From Dichetophora obliterata (taxonomy: Eukaryota; Arthropoda; Insecta; Diptera; Sciomyzidae), in NCBI GenBank assembly GCA_963920525.1, contig OY986436.1:80693630-80757629 (forward strand): a DNA stretch of 64,000 bases, in the 5' to 3' direction. The translations under genes were made by a program, and so were the position numbers. How positions within the stretch are numbered: position 1 is the first letter of the stretch; each line of letters opens with the position of its first letter. Of the stretch, positions 1 through 11,232 are shown in pieces. The notes below the pieces were generated by a model, which made no database searches, had not been told where the DNA came from, and saw only the letters and a program-made list of their open reading frames with translations.

Positions 1-235
1 GAGTATAATGCGTATACAATTTAAAGTAAATCTGTTAAAAACTATATGGGAGCATTACATAATTTTAAAAAAGTGGGCGTAAAAGTGGGCGTGGTCAAAA
101 AAGTACCCTATTAATCATGCCAGAGTCCCAGTTAAATGCTGTGAAAATTTCAGGAAGATCGGTCCAGAGGTTTGGTCTCCTATAAGGTACAAACAAACAA
201 ATAAACAAACACACATTCCATTTTATATATATAGA
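1..235 (-). mobile_element. Helitron 5' end, cut by the window edge
   Basis: Read on the minus strand the segment starts with TCTATATATATAAAATGG, preceded by A, and continues with a (TTTG)n-like stretch and text about gaccgatcttcctgaaatt and cgcccac blocks. TC after an A, then an AT-rich TATA run and TTTG repeats, is the usual look of insect Helitron 5' ends. No 3' hairpin with CTRR is in the window, so the rest lies to the left of base 1. Seen: the terminus and composition. Inferred: the family. Confidence 0.55.
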
Positions 236-2696
236 TTCAGTGCTTTTGATTTATGGCATAAAACAAGTGCGACAGTTTTTTTGATTCACGCTGTAGTCTG
301 TTTTTATATAAAATTTCATGCCGTTATATTTTATGGTTTAGCTGTACTGATTTAAGAGCGCAAACTTGAGCTACTTTACGGCTGTGCTTCATATTAAAAT
401 GTTGCAGAGGGCGGACTTATCAAAGGGTATTTAAGAACATGATTTTTGATGATATTTCTTAGTAATGAAAGTAATTTTTTTTCCGTTTTTAAAAATTTTT
501 ATACAGAAAGACCACTTAAGCTGAATGAAAATAGGAGTGTTGGAAATGGCTAATAGGATTTAAGAATTTTATTTATCCGCACAGTCATTTAAATTGAACC
601 TAGAGCAGGTGAATTGGAACAATTTTGGGAAAACTACAATTTTAGAAGTAAATGTAAATATGTGTATCAAATGATAAACTACGGTTTATTAGGTTAGAAC
701 AACTCTAAATTCAATTTCATGATTTTTTGCACGTTTAAACATGTTCATATCTGCATCACGATGCAAAAAAAATTACTTCGATTGCGCTTCTGTGAAGCAA
801 GTGACAGTCGAACGAAGTCAGCGGTAGCGTCAACAACGTGGTTGATGTAATATTGTGCTCGCAGTAAAAGTCCGTTATTCTACGAATTAACTATTGCCTA
901 TGTCCAGCTTTGAATTAAAAATCAAGAGAGGTATTTTAACGAAAACAAAATGGTTAATTGATCAAATCTAACTGTGGTGTACTCCGAGAAAAACTTGATT
1001 AATGAAATTATATTGAGAGCGCCTAAAAAGGCCCAAACATTTTTTTTCTTTCCGGCTTTCTTTTTCCGATCTCATGTCCACACCTAAATCTACCTGTCAG
1101 AAAAAAACTACGAAAAAGAAAGCCCTCAACTATAAAGGTCAGCAAATTACCAAAATTTTCTTTAAAAAGCCAGAGCAACTTTATTTTAATTTTTAAAATG
1201 AACTTTTGCCAATAAAAGTATTTTTTCGAAAAAGTTTTTATAAAAAAAAGCTATGAATAGCATTTATGTTTAGTATAAATGTAAACCAACATTTGTAATA
1301 ACAATATGTGTTCTTATTTTATTATTTTCTGACTGTTTTGTTATGTTTCTAAAACCGTTATATATTGGCCTTATTTAGACATGGTGGTCCTAATATGGCA
1401 AAAATCAGACCTTTTTAAAACCTTCTGAGCTGGATATATTTTTTACTTTTTCATGCTTTATTTTTATGTTTTTGGAAAAAGAATTGAATAAACAAAAATA
1501 CAAAATTGCAAAAATAAGTTAAAAAAAAACCGTTTCTCTTCTGTCTGGTAAAAACCGTTAGGTTGGCCTTATTTGGGTAAGTTACCTTATATAAAAATTT
1601 TAATACATCAATTAAATTTCATTGGCGAATTACTTAAAACAGCTTCATTGAGTAAGTACTTAATTAATTCGTAAGCATTCAAGTTAAATACATATTTTGT
1701 CAATATCACCGATTTGATAAAAATAATATTTCATTTTAAGAATTTAACATTGACTTTTTTATCTCAGCAACAACATATGCATAGTTTTTTCTGAGTATGA
1801 ATATAAATAAATGTATTGGCCTCTTATTCATAGATACACATCGACAAACATTAACATTATATTAATAATTTTCAATACGAAAATTTGCTATATATATGTA
1901 CATATATTTGGAAATGACCACATAAAAGTGATAGAAGGGAAAATTCAAAGTATAGAGAGACCAAATTGACACAATTCAATTATTGCCAGAAGAAGTAAAC
2001 GAAAAATCTATCTATTTGAAACTCGTGCAAGCTAGTCATCAGTCACGGTGGCTAGGCAGTTCATCAAAGTCGAATAAAACAGTCCAGTTTAACCAATTTT
2101 TGTAATACTTTTTCCATAGCTATTATATTTTTCAAAAGTTAAGCACTTAAGGGTTAAATTTAAAATTACACTGGCCACAGGCACGGGTCCAGGGTGGCAT
2201 ATGGGGGCTAAAGCTCCCCGACACTAATTTATTTTTTATAAAGATGTATGACAATTTCTTTATAAATACGATAATTCTTATACTTAGCAAAAAAAAAGTT
2301 GTTTCTTGGCTTTTCTTATATAGGAAAATTTGATTTATTACTTCATGTTTTGTGAGACAGAAGTATCAGAAAAGTCTACATCAACGCTAATATTATTTAT
2401 TACAATACCATTGACAAGGTTAATGATTCCAAATTTAATTCCATTATATGTACGGTGACCAGATTTTTAAGAGAAAAATACAGGACAAACCAAAATTTTA
2501 AATATTCCATATATAGGATGATTATTGAATATAACAGTAATATATGTATATTCAGAACAGTATGCATACGAGTTTATTAAAATGTATTAAAAACAGATTA
2601 GCTTATATTACGCTTTGTATATTGATTTGCAATTTTGATATTGCTTTTCACAAGGTAAGTACATATTATATTAATATTTCAGATATTACATGTTCA
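236..2696. other. AT-rich spacer without recognised gene
   Basis: No open frame with a recognisable product was found. A short direct repeat (aaccgtta.. then ..ttggccttattt) occurs near 1350-1380 and 1549-1580. A fragment near 2450 (ggtgaccagattttt) looks like the end of a degenerate hAT-type MITE, but its partner end was not found. Confidence 0.5.
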
Positions 2697-3137
2697 TTAA
2701 CCTTCAAACGCATTTGATTTTTTGTAACGTAAAATACTTTTAGTGTCAAATCGACACTATGCATTAAAATCAAAGATTTGGGTTTAATACCACGAAAAAC
2801 CAAATTTGTTTGTTTACATTCATGTTAAATTAAAAAATTTATTATAGAAAAACTCAAAAGGAATGTTCCAGATTTTTTTGCCACGCTAGAACTATAAAAT
2901 TAAAATAATTCATTAAATGTTGAAAATAACAATTTGTTTGTTATTCACTTACTACACCAAGTTTGAGCACATTTTTAACATGGGGCATAAAGATGAATTG
3001 GACAAACTGAAGATGACCAGAAACAAAGAAAGATAATATTTTTATAAAAATAAACAAAAAATGTAGTTATAGTTTTTATTTTTTTTTTGTGTCAATTTGA
3101 CACTGAACGTCGTTTGAGAAAAATTTTGTGTACATCT
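2697..3137. repeat. Foldback with TGTCAAATTGACA-type palindromes
   Basis: Inverted blocks containing caaacg and agtgtcaaatygacact occur near 2705-2760 and 3090-3118. A TTAA directly precedes the left block (2697-2700). TTAA plus a CC(T)TTCAAACG start recalls piggyBac-like elements, but the right boundary does not match cleanly, so the class is uncertain. Confidence 0.35.
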
Positions 3138-3558
3138 TAACAACGTCCCCAATTAGAAGTTTTTCTTTGGTAAATTCTAAATTTAAACATGATTTTCACA
3201 TTGATCCAAAATCCCAAGTGAATTTGAGCTCAAATAAGAGAGATATACAGTTTCCTACATAAAAACTTTTTAACAAAAAAATAAAAAAACAACTTCAAAA
3301 CCACTACAAGGTAAAAAATAATTTTAAATTACTTTTCACATTAATTCATCGTCAAATTTTATCATTTATTTATATATATTATTAAATTGGAAATCTTATT
3401 ATTTTATTATCTTATATTTTTTTCTATTTTGTATTATTATTATACAAAAACCTTTAAAGTCGGCGCTTATATAATCAGACTTTTATAAAATAAACACTCC
3501 GACTTTTAAGATTTCTTATTCAAGGAGAAATTAATATTTATGATAATAATACAAAATA

Positions 3559-4846
3559 TTGGGGGTTGGAATTAATTTTAAAGGTTTTTTTTTCGGTTTT
3601 TGAGCATTTATTTAGAAACAACGGTACAATGTATATTATTCAAAGTATTGTCCATCGTTAGTTACAACATTTTCCCATCTTTCTGGCAGTATATGGATTC
3701 CGCGCCGGAAGAACGATTCGTCTTTTGAGGCAATCCACGAATCGACCCATTTTTTGGTATCCTCGTAAGAAGTGAAGCGCTGCTCAGCCAAGCCGTGCGT
3801 CATCAATCTGAATAGGTGGTAGTCAGAAGGGGCTATGTCTGGGCTATAAGGCGGGTGGGGTAGCACATCCCAATTCAGCGCCTCCAACGTTTCCTTGACG
3901 GTTCTTGCAACATGTGGCCGTGCGTTGTCATGTTGAAAAACCACTTTGTCGTGTCTTTTGGCATATTCCGGCCGTTTAACCTTTAATGCTCGGCTCAATT
4001 GCATCAATTGTTGTTGGTAGCGTTCCCCAGTGATGGTTTCGTTAGGTTTTAGCAGCTCATAGTACACGACACCCTTCTGATCCCACCAAATACACAGCAT
4101 AAGCTTGGCGCCATGAATATTCGGCTTGGCCCTCGATGTTGATGCATGGCCGGGTGGTCCCCACGATTTTTTTCGCTTAGGATTATCGTAATGGATCCAC
4201 TTTTCATCGCCAGTGACAATACGATGCAAAAAACTCTTCCTTTTATGCCGTTGAAGCAGTTGTTCGCACATGCAAAATCGCCGTTCAACGTCTCTCGGCT
4301 TCAACTGGTACGGCACCCAATTTCCTTGCTTTTGAATCATTCCCATGGCCTTCAAGCGTTTGCCGACCGTTGATAAGTCGACTCCCAATGATTCTGACAA
4401 TTCTTGAAGGGTTTGACACGGGTCTTCATCGAGCAAAGCCTCCAATTCCTCATCTTCAAACTTTTTCGGCTGGCCCGGACGCTCTTTGTCTTCCGTATCA
4501 AAATCACCACTTTTAAACCGACGGAACCAGTACTCACAAGTAGAAATCGATGGAGCATAGTCCCCGTAAGCCTCAGTAAGCGTGCGTTGTGCTTCAACCG
4601 CTTTTTTCTTCAAATGGAAGCACAAAAGTAAACCTTCCCGCAAATTGCGTTTTGTTGGAACGAAAGTCGACATGTTCACAGAGAAAAAAATATATGTTGT
4701 TTACACTTCAGTGGAATGACACATATTGAAAAATGAAGCTTAGACAATGTGCTTTGAAATGAATATAGTCACAGGTGTGCCCGATGCGATCTATTGATAG
4801 TTACGCCATCTCTTAGAAAACCTTTAAAACTAATTCCAACCCCCAA
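3559..4846 (-). mobile_element. Complete mariner element with TIRs and TA duplication
   Basis: The 1,288-bp element is bounded by about 30-bp terminal inverted repeats starting TTGGGGGTTGGAATTA, differing at one position between the ends, and flanked by TA at 3557-3558 and 4847-4848. One uninterrupted transposase frame lies inside on the minus strand. Size, TIR length and TA target site fit the classical mariner group (Mos1-like length). An intact frame and almost identical TIRs suggest a young, possibly active copy; activity is inference. Confidence 0.95.
3636..4679 (-). CDS. mariner transposase, intact, 347 aa
   Basis: This is the cut-and-paste DNA transposase of the surrounding mariner; it binds the TIRs and inserts at TA. 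The N-terminal half (about residues 1-120) holds the paired helix-turn-helix DNA-binding region, with FHLKKKAVEAQRTL, WFRRFKSGDFDTEDKERPG and the linker WVPYQL. The DD34D catalytic triad is complete: D158 in TGDEKW, D251 in HDNARPH and D286 in YSPDIAPSDYHLF, with 34 residues between the last two. Length equals that of known full transposases (about 345 aa). The ATG used (MNMSTFVPTK) has a second in-frame ATG two codons on, close to the usual MSSFVP start, so the true start may be either. No stop or frameshift is seen. Acts in the nucleus; probably expressed from a weak promoter in the TIR-proximal region. Confidence 0.95.
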   Translation of the reverse strand: MNMSTFVPTKRNLREGLLLCFHLKKKAVEAQRTLTEAYGDYAPSISTCEYWFRRFKSGDFDTEDKERPGQPKKFEDEELEALLDEDPCQTLQELSESLGVDLSTVGKRLKAMGMIQKQGNWVPYQLKPRDVERRFCMCEQLLQRHKRKSFLHRIVTGDEKWIHYDNPKRKKSWGPPGHASTSRAKPNIHGAKLMLCIWWDQKGVVYYELLKPNETITGERYQQQLMQLSRALKVKRPEYAKRHDKVVFQHDNARPHVARTVKETLEALNWDVLPHPPYSPDIAPSDYHLFRLMTHGLAEQRFTSYEDTKKWVDSWIASKDESFFRRGIHILPERWENVVTNDGQYFE

Positions 4847-4939
4847 TAGAAAAACAATTATAATAATATAATTTCCAATTTAATATTACATATAAATAAA
4901 TTATCAAATTTGACGAAGAATAATTAACCGTGAATTTTC

Positions 4940-5470
4940 TTAATTATACCTACCCTTGTACCTAATTTCAGTACCCTAGTATCAATATTATTCGAGTTAC
5001 GGCGTTTTTCTATTATTGCCATGCCTTTGTCGAACAACGCCGACTTCTTGACCACAATTTGTAATAATTGTTTCAAACCTTGTACCAATTTCTAGTACCC
5101 AAGTGTCACAATATGAATTGAGATACAGTATTTTTCTTATATTGCCACGCCTTTTTGTCCAACAACGCAAACTTTCTTCACAGTAAATTTTTATAATTAT
5201 GCCTACCCCTGTACTTAATTTCAGTACCCTGGTGTGAATATTATTCGAGTTACAGCGTTTTTTTAATATTGCCACGCCCTTTATTAAATAACGCCCACTT
5301 TTTTTAACATAACTTTTAATAATTGTGCCTACCCTTGTACTAAATTTCAGTACTCTAGTGTTAATATTATTAAAATATTAGAAAAAGTTTTCTTATATTG
5401 CCGCGCCTCTGTGTCGAATACCGCTCACTTTTTTAGACGGGCACCTCCGCGTCTAATGTCTCTATTTGTT
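4940..5470. repeat. Tandem array, about 126-bp period, four units
   Basis: A unit with 'cctacccttgtacctaatttcagtaccctagtg', then 'attattcgagttacagcg', 'attgccacgcc' and 'aacgcccactttttt' recurs with starts near 4950, 5077, 5201 and 5327. Copies are diverged. The cgcccact block resembles the text behind the Helitron end at 1-235. No coding potential is supported. Confidence 0.75.
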
Positions 5471-5534
5471 GACAAAAAATTGCGGCAATCGGGCAAGTAC
5501 TTTAGGAGTTATCGATGTACATACATTTAAAAAA

Positions 5535-5580
5535 AAACCAACCAACTTGAGAACCTTCTACTTTTTGAAGTCGGTTAAAA
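5535..5580. repeat. Short dispersed hairpin repeat, copy 1
   Basis: On the minus strand this reads AACCGACTTCAAAAAGTAGAAGG... and ends near CTCAAGTTGG. The second copy is at 5775-5826. See the finding on the match to a repeat known from moth genomes. Confidence 0.6.
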
Positions 5581-5581
5581 A

Positions 5582-6142
5582 GTGGAGATAATTCCGAAGT
5601 CTTTCCATTACTAAGAAAACTAGTTTAAGTTGTTTTAACGATACCGTAGCAACAGCAAATGCAGAACGTATTTTTCCCACAAATAAATATTAATAAAACT
5701 AAAATAAATTAATTAAAATTAGAAATTCCCACCTTGTGTGGGATTTTTTGAACTAAAGATTTTTTTAAGGAAAAAAAAAACCAACCAACTTGAGAACCTC
5801 CTCCTTTTTGAGGTCGGTTAAAAACGATTGGAACTGCACAAATTTCAAACAATCATCAGAAATGATAAAATGTTTGATGAAAATATCTATAAAAAATAAT
5901 TTAATTTTTCAGATTTCATCATCATGTCATCATTTGTGACTGTTCTATTTTTCTTAAACAGTCTTTCCATTGCGAAATTTCACAAAAGGTTTGATATAAA
6001 ATATATTTTTGATTTTGGGTTTATTACTTCAGATTTGAGAAAAAATGCTTTCTGCTTTTGAGAAAAAATGCTTCAGTAATCGATAAAACAGCATAAACAA
6101 CTTTTCTTTGTAATGAAAAGACTTGGAATAATCTCCACATTG
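5582..6142. mobile_element. Degenerate foldback element, about 560 bp
   Basis: gtggagataattccgaagtc (5582-5601) and following bases are repeated in inverted form at about 6104-6140 (...gacttggaataatctccac), and similarity continues inward (agttgtttta..cgata). Interior includes the second copy of the short hairpin repeat. No coding sequence, so a non-autonomous foldback or MITE. No clear target duplication. Confidence 0.6.
5775..5826. repeat. Short dispersed hairpin repeat, copy 2
   Basis: Nearly the same as 5535-5580: ccaaccaacttgagaacc, then tcctcctttttgaggtcggttaaaa. Complementary reading contains AACCGACCTCAAAAAGGAGG. The copy lies inside the 5582-6142 foldback. Confidence 0.6.
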
Positions 6143-6251
6143 AAAACTCGTTTATGAATATAACGCTTTTAAATAGTATTTTAACTTTAAAAAGCATTTT
6201 AACTAATAAACGTTTGAAAGCTGTTTTAAAATATTTTTTTATGAATACGGC

Positions 6252-6529
6252 TGTTAGATGCTAGCTAATTATGTTTGCTATGTATTTTCGTAAAATGTCT
6301 ATTCTGGTTAATGCTTGTAGTGGTTAAATTTTGTTTTTTCTTAAGTTTAATTTATAAGAAATTCTTAACAGCACAAACCAACGAACGAAATCTGACAACT
6401 CTCAAATGATTGGCATGTTTGCTGTTTCAACCGGCAAACAAAAACGTTTGGCGTGAAAGCAAGAGAATATGAGAAAAAGTTAATAAAAAAAACAGCTAAA
6501 CAAACATGCTTGTCTAGCTAACTAGCATA
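6252..6529. repeat. Weak inverted repeat
   Basis: gatgctagctaattatgttt at the left and an imperfect complement (aaacatgcttgtctagctaactagcat) at the right could be a degenerate MITE. The match is short and gapped. Confidence 0.3.
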
Positions 6530-6686
6530 ACTAATTCAAAGGCATAGCAACTATATCTTTTTATTTGGTCTATCTACCTTATTTAAAAAAAAAACCCAAA
6601 CAATTTTGTTTGGTTCATTCAATCATTATCCTTATTTTAACTTCAACTACAAGAGTGTGGTAATGTATAAGGAAATGTGTTCATTA

Positions 6687-7205
6687 GGGCGGGTCGATTT
6701 AAAAATCGCCCATTGCTCAGTGAAAATCGTATTCTAGGGATCAAAATAAGAAACTTTGCCCGAGGAAACGAATTCTAATGCCCCAACTTTTGTCCCGTAG
6801 AGTCAAATTTTGAAAGATTCCTTTTTGACCCATTTAGAGTGCCCCAATCGAGTCCAAATGTATGGCCGACCCCCACTAACTTTGGAGGGTCGATCCACCC
6901 ATGCCACCATTTTTGGCACTGTACATGAAAAAATCAGCGAAATGGGGTCGCCACTGGCATGGGTGGATCGGCCCTCTAAAGTTAGTGGGGTCGGTCATAC
7001 ATTTGGACTCGATTGGGGCACTCTAAGTGGGTCAAAAAGGAATTTTTCAAAATTTGACTCTACGGGACAAAAGTCAAAAGTTGGGGCATTAGAATTCGTT
7101 TTAGAGGTATAGTTCCTCGGGCAAAGTTTCTTATTTTGATCCCTAGAATACGATTTTCACTGAGCAATGGGCGATTTTTTTGCCTCCCCACAAATCGACC
7201 CAGTC
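6687..7205. mobile_element. 519-bp foldback MITE with TA duplication
   Basis: Two arms of about 225-245 bp pair with each other over almost their whole length, with a loop of about 40 bp near 6914-6954. The ends are gggcgggtcgattt and aaatcgacccagtc, flanked by TA (6685-6686, 7206-7207). Open frames inside are hairpin artefacts. Transcripts through it would form a very long double-stranded RNA stem. Confidence 0.85.
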
Positions 7206-7207
7206 TA

Positions 7208-8584
7208 GTGTTTATGTATGATCAAGTAAGAAATGTTTTCGATACCTGCAATGGCTACGCACGATGCCCATATTTTATAAATTTTGGTTTTGCCTATCGT
7301 CTATACGTGAGAAGATATATGATTCAAACATTGTAAATTTTTTCAATATTTTTAAAAAGGTGAAATATTTGTTTTTTTTTTTTTTTAAACTTTGAAACTA
7401 CTTTGTGAAGAAACACAATGTATTTTTTTAATGTATTTAGTATCTGTTGTTGTTATTCAATTATAATAATTTATCTTTTTTAAATATTTAACAATAAGGT
7501 AAAAGCCATAATCCTTTTTTGAAATTAATTTTCAACTTTCGGTAAACTTTGAAAATTTGGTATCCAAAAGGATCCACCAGAATGATATACATTACAATAT
7601 GCGCTGATGTATTTACTTTCATGGCAAATAAGTTTTTTTCCCCGGAAGTTCGCGATGTAGAACAAAGTATTCCGTATTATAAAAATAACCCGTTGAATTT
7701 TTAGATATTTCAAAATATATGAAGACTTTTTCATAAAATTGTTTGATTTTACTGCTCTCAGAAATTAAATTATAGTTATTTCTACTAATTTAAGAAACAT
7801 TTTTTGCTTTATTTTTTATTTTTATTGTTTTTGCTCTATTATATCTGTTGCGTTTTATAATAACCTCTTGAGTGCAAACACAATATTTTGAGAAATCTTG
7901 CTTCAAAGTTTTCAATCGTTATATAAGTTATATGAAAGGGTGTTTCGTTTTTGTGTCATAACTTTGGCTCCAGATTTTGTGTGTTTATCTGTCTTAAGTC
8001 GACTTAAGATGTTATCATAAAACGCCACAGATATGTATATAAACTTTCTTTGTTCATGTATTTTGACTGATATGATAGCGTATGAAATAAAGTTTCAAGA
8101 TTTTAAACAAAATAACAAAGAATTTGAAAGTCTTAGTGCCAAAGAAAAACATGACACAAGAAATAGCTTTATAGTGCCCGCAGAAAAAGAATTCAAGATG
8201 AGTTCCGAGAAGAAACCGGGCTGCGTATTGATTTACCTAATCAAGGCTTTGGAAATAGCAACGATGGCAACACTGCTAGGCGTGTTTTTTTTTGAGGATG
8301 TTGAAGTGATTGAATCAATGCAGAACTTTTAATGAATTAAACAAAATTTTAAGTGCCACAAATTCTCGCCTGACGCAGAAATTTTTGGAAAATTCGCTTT
8401 AGAAACGCAGAACTTACACTAAAATTTATATGGGAGTTTGAAAAACATAACTTTCCATACAATTTTTTGCCATGGAAAGGAAACAATAAAAAATAAATAT
8501 TTTTTTCCTTAAAAAAAACTGGGTCAAAAAATTTTAAACGGTTCGAAATTTTATTTCAAAAAAGTGTACTGTGCGGCGGTTTAT
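7208..8584. other. AT-rich spacer; one weak open frame at 8033-8332
   Basis: A 99-codon plus-strand frame at 8033-8332 has a charged stretch (NKEFESLSAKEKHDTR, VPAEKEFKMSSEKKPG) followed by a short hydrophobic patch. I do not recognise it and it may be chance or a dead gene piece. Nothing else is supported. Confidence 0.4.
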
Positions 8585-8725
8585 TTACAAGATTTTACTT
8601 ACTACGGTAAATGACTTTTCTACTACTGCATATTTTGTCAGCGATTTCGGCATTGATGTACGTTTTTTATTTAAACCAATAATTTCACCTTTCTGAAATT
8701 CATCCAAAAACTTTTTTCGAGGCAT
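8585..8725 (-). pseudogene. Tc1-family transposase, N-terminal fragment
   Basis: A minus-strand frame starting at ATG 8723-8725 reads MPRKKFLDEFQKGEIIGL and then ...MPKSLTKYAVVEKSFTVVSKIL before a stop at 8585-8587. MPRxKFLDEFxKGxIIGL is the start of the first DNA-binding helix-turn-helix of Tc1-like transposases, and the later SFTVVSKIL matches the third helix region. The rest of the roughly 340-aa protein, including the catalytic domain, is missing here, so this is a dead fragment of about 46 codons. No TIR pair was found around it. A C-terminal Tc1-like fragment exists far away at 18866-19180 but nothing links the two. Confidence 0.75.
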
Positions 8726-9386
8726 TATGCATACTAATCACACACAAAACTCTTATTATACAGCTATCATAAAAGTTTTATTTTTTTGTTCAAAAAATTT
8801 ACTTTAATTCATTTGTGCTATATTAAATGAACGATTCTTAGGCGGAAAAAATGCAATGTTAGAGATATTGATAACGGTTTATGGCAAGAATTATATATTC
8901 AAGATTCCGCCTTGCGCATGTCCGCTCTCTTTGTGAGCATGTGCATGTGACGTCAGAAGTGAAAGAGAAAAGAGAGTCAAACTGACTGAAAAAAACTTAG
9001 TAAAAAATTTTTTATAGGGGTATTCGATTTAAAAATCTCCTCATTTTCTTATAAAATCTTGGTTTTTTAAAAGAAATAGTTTAAAATCAAAAAACAACGC
9101 TTGTATAGAAAAAACCTTAATTATTTTTCATTACTATCTTTGATAAAAATTTTATATCTTATTGGGGTGTTAACTACCGTGTTGACCCCTTCGCAAAAAA
9201 ATAGCTATGTTGATCGATTTATTGTGAGAGCAGTTTGACTGTTTCTTTGTGTGCATTTCGTTTGTTTCCCAAGTAGCCAATCAGATTTATTTGCTTAGTT
9301 TCGTTTATTGTGTATGTGATATTTTTGTTTGGATTTATTTTCACTTATGACGTAGACCTGCGTAGTAGATTGTCATTTCTGCGAAC
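8726..9386. other. Spacer, no gene recognised
   Basis: Low-complexity AT-rich sequence with a slightly richer patch near 8900-8980 (cgcatgtccgctctct, gtgacgtcagaagtg). No coding frame or paired terminal repeats seen. Confidence 0.4.
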
Positions 9387-9389
9387 TTA

Positions 9390-9692
9390 AAAGCCTGAAC
9401 AGAATCAAAAATCGTTGCGGCCGACGATTCGTTTTTGTTGGAAAATACATGCAAAATGTAGAAAAAACCGCAGTTCGTTATCCACAACGATAAATCGCAG
9501 ACTTATGTACAACGAAAATGCACACCAACGACAAGCAAGACACGAGAAGCAATACTTCTTTCTATACGAAATTCTATTGCTTCTCGTGTCTTGCTTGTCG
9601 TTGGTGTGCTGCTTCGTGATACAGAATAATGCACTTAGAATCTATGCTATTTCAATCGTCGGTCGCAACGATTTTTGATTCTGTTCAGGCTC
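9390..9692. mobile_element. Nested double-hairpin MITE, about 300 bp
   Basis: Outer arms: agcctgaacagaatcaaaaa.. at about 9391-9428 and its inverted copy ..ttctgttcaggct ending near 9691. Inner hairpin: about 35 bp at 9518-9553 (acaccaacgacaagcaagac...) pairs perfectly with 9574-9610. TTA occurs at 9387-9389 and 9693-9695, a possible 3-bp duplication as in PIF/Harbinger MITEs; the first bases inside differ slightly. Non-coding. Confidence 0.7.
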
Positions 9693-9695
9693 TTA

Positions 9696-10417
9696 CTGTG
9701 CGTTTAGACCGCCTAAACGAACGAAAGAAACCTCGTTCGTTCGGTCGGTTTAAACACTTTGCCCGAACGAACAGTGTTCGCTATAAATTTATCGCGAACA
9801 ATATTTGCCCGGTGTAAACAGTAAATTAGGGCGATCGATAGCAAATATTATTTAATATAGCAGGAGTCCGCAATAGAGCTTGTTCAAATAAGATAAAAAA
9901 ATATTTTAGGTTCTGCTGAAACTTTTTGAGTTTTTAATCGAAGATTTTAGAAAAATGTGGATATTAACCAAAATGGTAGTTGAAAATGCGATTTGTGACT
10001 AAATGCAATTCTTTAAAATTATAACATAAAAAGTATTTCTCTAAAATAAAAATCGAACGACTAAAAGTACCAATTGTATTTGCTTAACAAGTGCATACAA
10101 TTTCGTAGCAATTTTTATTTAATTGACTCAAAATTTACGAAATTTATTGACACACGAAAAATGTGAAAACATTTAATTTTTGTTCGTTGAAAAACTTAAA
10201 TGGGCCCTTAAGTTAAGCACACGTATTTTTATAATAACTAATACGAGTAATAACTAATGCATTTATTGATGTTCGGCCAAATGCACAAATTGCTGTTTAC
10301 ACCGCCTGAACGTACAAATGGCGGCCAATGTTTGTTCGCGATTGATGTTCGTGCGGTCTAAACATTACAATTGTTCGCGATAAATTTATCGTTCGTTCAG
10401 GCGGTCTAAACCCACAG
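9696..10417. mobile_element. 722-bp TIR element with repeated sub-terminal modules
   Basis: Ends are CTGTGCGTTTAGACCGCC and its inverse GGCGGTCTAAACCCACAG, flanked by TA at 9694-9695 and 10418-10419. The terminal text (taaac..accgcctgaacg, aaatttatcgcgaacaat) is repeated several times inside both ends: near 9790-9825 on the left and 10290-10400 on the right. The middle is non-coding AT-rich. Non-autonomous; superfamily not identified. Confidence 0.75.
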
Positions 10418-11232
10418 TAAGGCGTGATCTATTTTATATTGTTCTTGGTTTTTGGAGAGAGTCAAGTGAGTATAACTTTTGATAATGTTAGTTTAAAGAG
10501 AACATATTTTTTTATCATATTTTCGCGTGTAAAAACTAGACAAATTTTTCAAAGACGCTCATTTTGGTAAAAGATGTGTAGAATTACAATACCAACAGAT
10601 TAAAAACAAAAATTACTATTAGTTTGTTTGCAGTAGTGTTGTCCGTTTTGAAAAAGCATGTTTCGAGAAAAACCCGTTTAAGGTTTCTGTGCTAAGTTAA
10701 AGCTACTCTGGCGCATCGAGTCTCAAGCGCTGTAGAATCTGTATTACAAGCGGGATTGATTCGATTTGTTTTACATGTTCTTGAATAGTTGCACAGCAAT
10801 AAACAATTAAAAAAATTTAATTTGCAAAAACTTTATTGCCTTAAACCTCCCTTAAGCAAATATGAACCCAGCGAACCGAATGATATCGTTTGTAGTATGT
10901 GCAACGCCGTATATAAGAGGGGTTCAGGGGGTTAAAACCCCCTTAGCAATCCAGAATATTTTTGTATATTGAATAAAAATACAGATATTCCAAATTATTT
11001 AATTTTGCAAAAACATGAAGGTAAATTGAAGATTGTTTAAGAGTACTTTGGTTAGATATTGAGTTAAATATAATACAATATAAATATTTACCTTTTTTTT
11101 TTTGCCTTTGTATTGTTGCTAAAGTACTAACGCTTGCAGAACGTATGCATTTTTTCTGCCCTTTTTGAAAATTCTGCCTTCTTTAAAAAAAATAGTGACC
11201 TATAAAATTTAATCGTTGTTATTTTCTCGAAA
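10418..11232. other. Spacer, no gene recognised
   Basis: Contains a small GC-rich hairpin near 10918-10945 (aggggttcagggggttaaaacccccttag). No coding frame supported. Confidence 0.4.

Larger units (their letters stand above)
3341..4926. repeat. Foldback arms that flank the mariner insertion
   Basis: About 55 bp at 3341-3395 (catcgtcaaatttta... attaaattgg) is repeated in inverted form at 4871-4926 (ccaatttaata... caaatttgacga). The mariner lies between the arms. A second short inverted pair (attttgtattattat, 3425-3440, and its complement at 3542-3557) lies in the loop next to the insertion site. The simplest reading is that mariner jumped into the loop of an older palindromic element. Confidence 0.6.

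Noticed and set aside
4049..4631. Secondary frames inside the mariner
   Set aside because: Shadows of the transposase on other frames and strands.
6810..7112. 100-codon frame
   Set aside because: Lies across both arms of a palindrome; it is a product of the hairpin.
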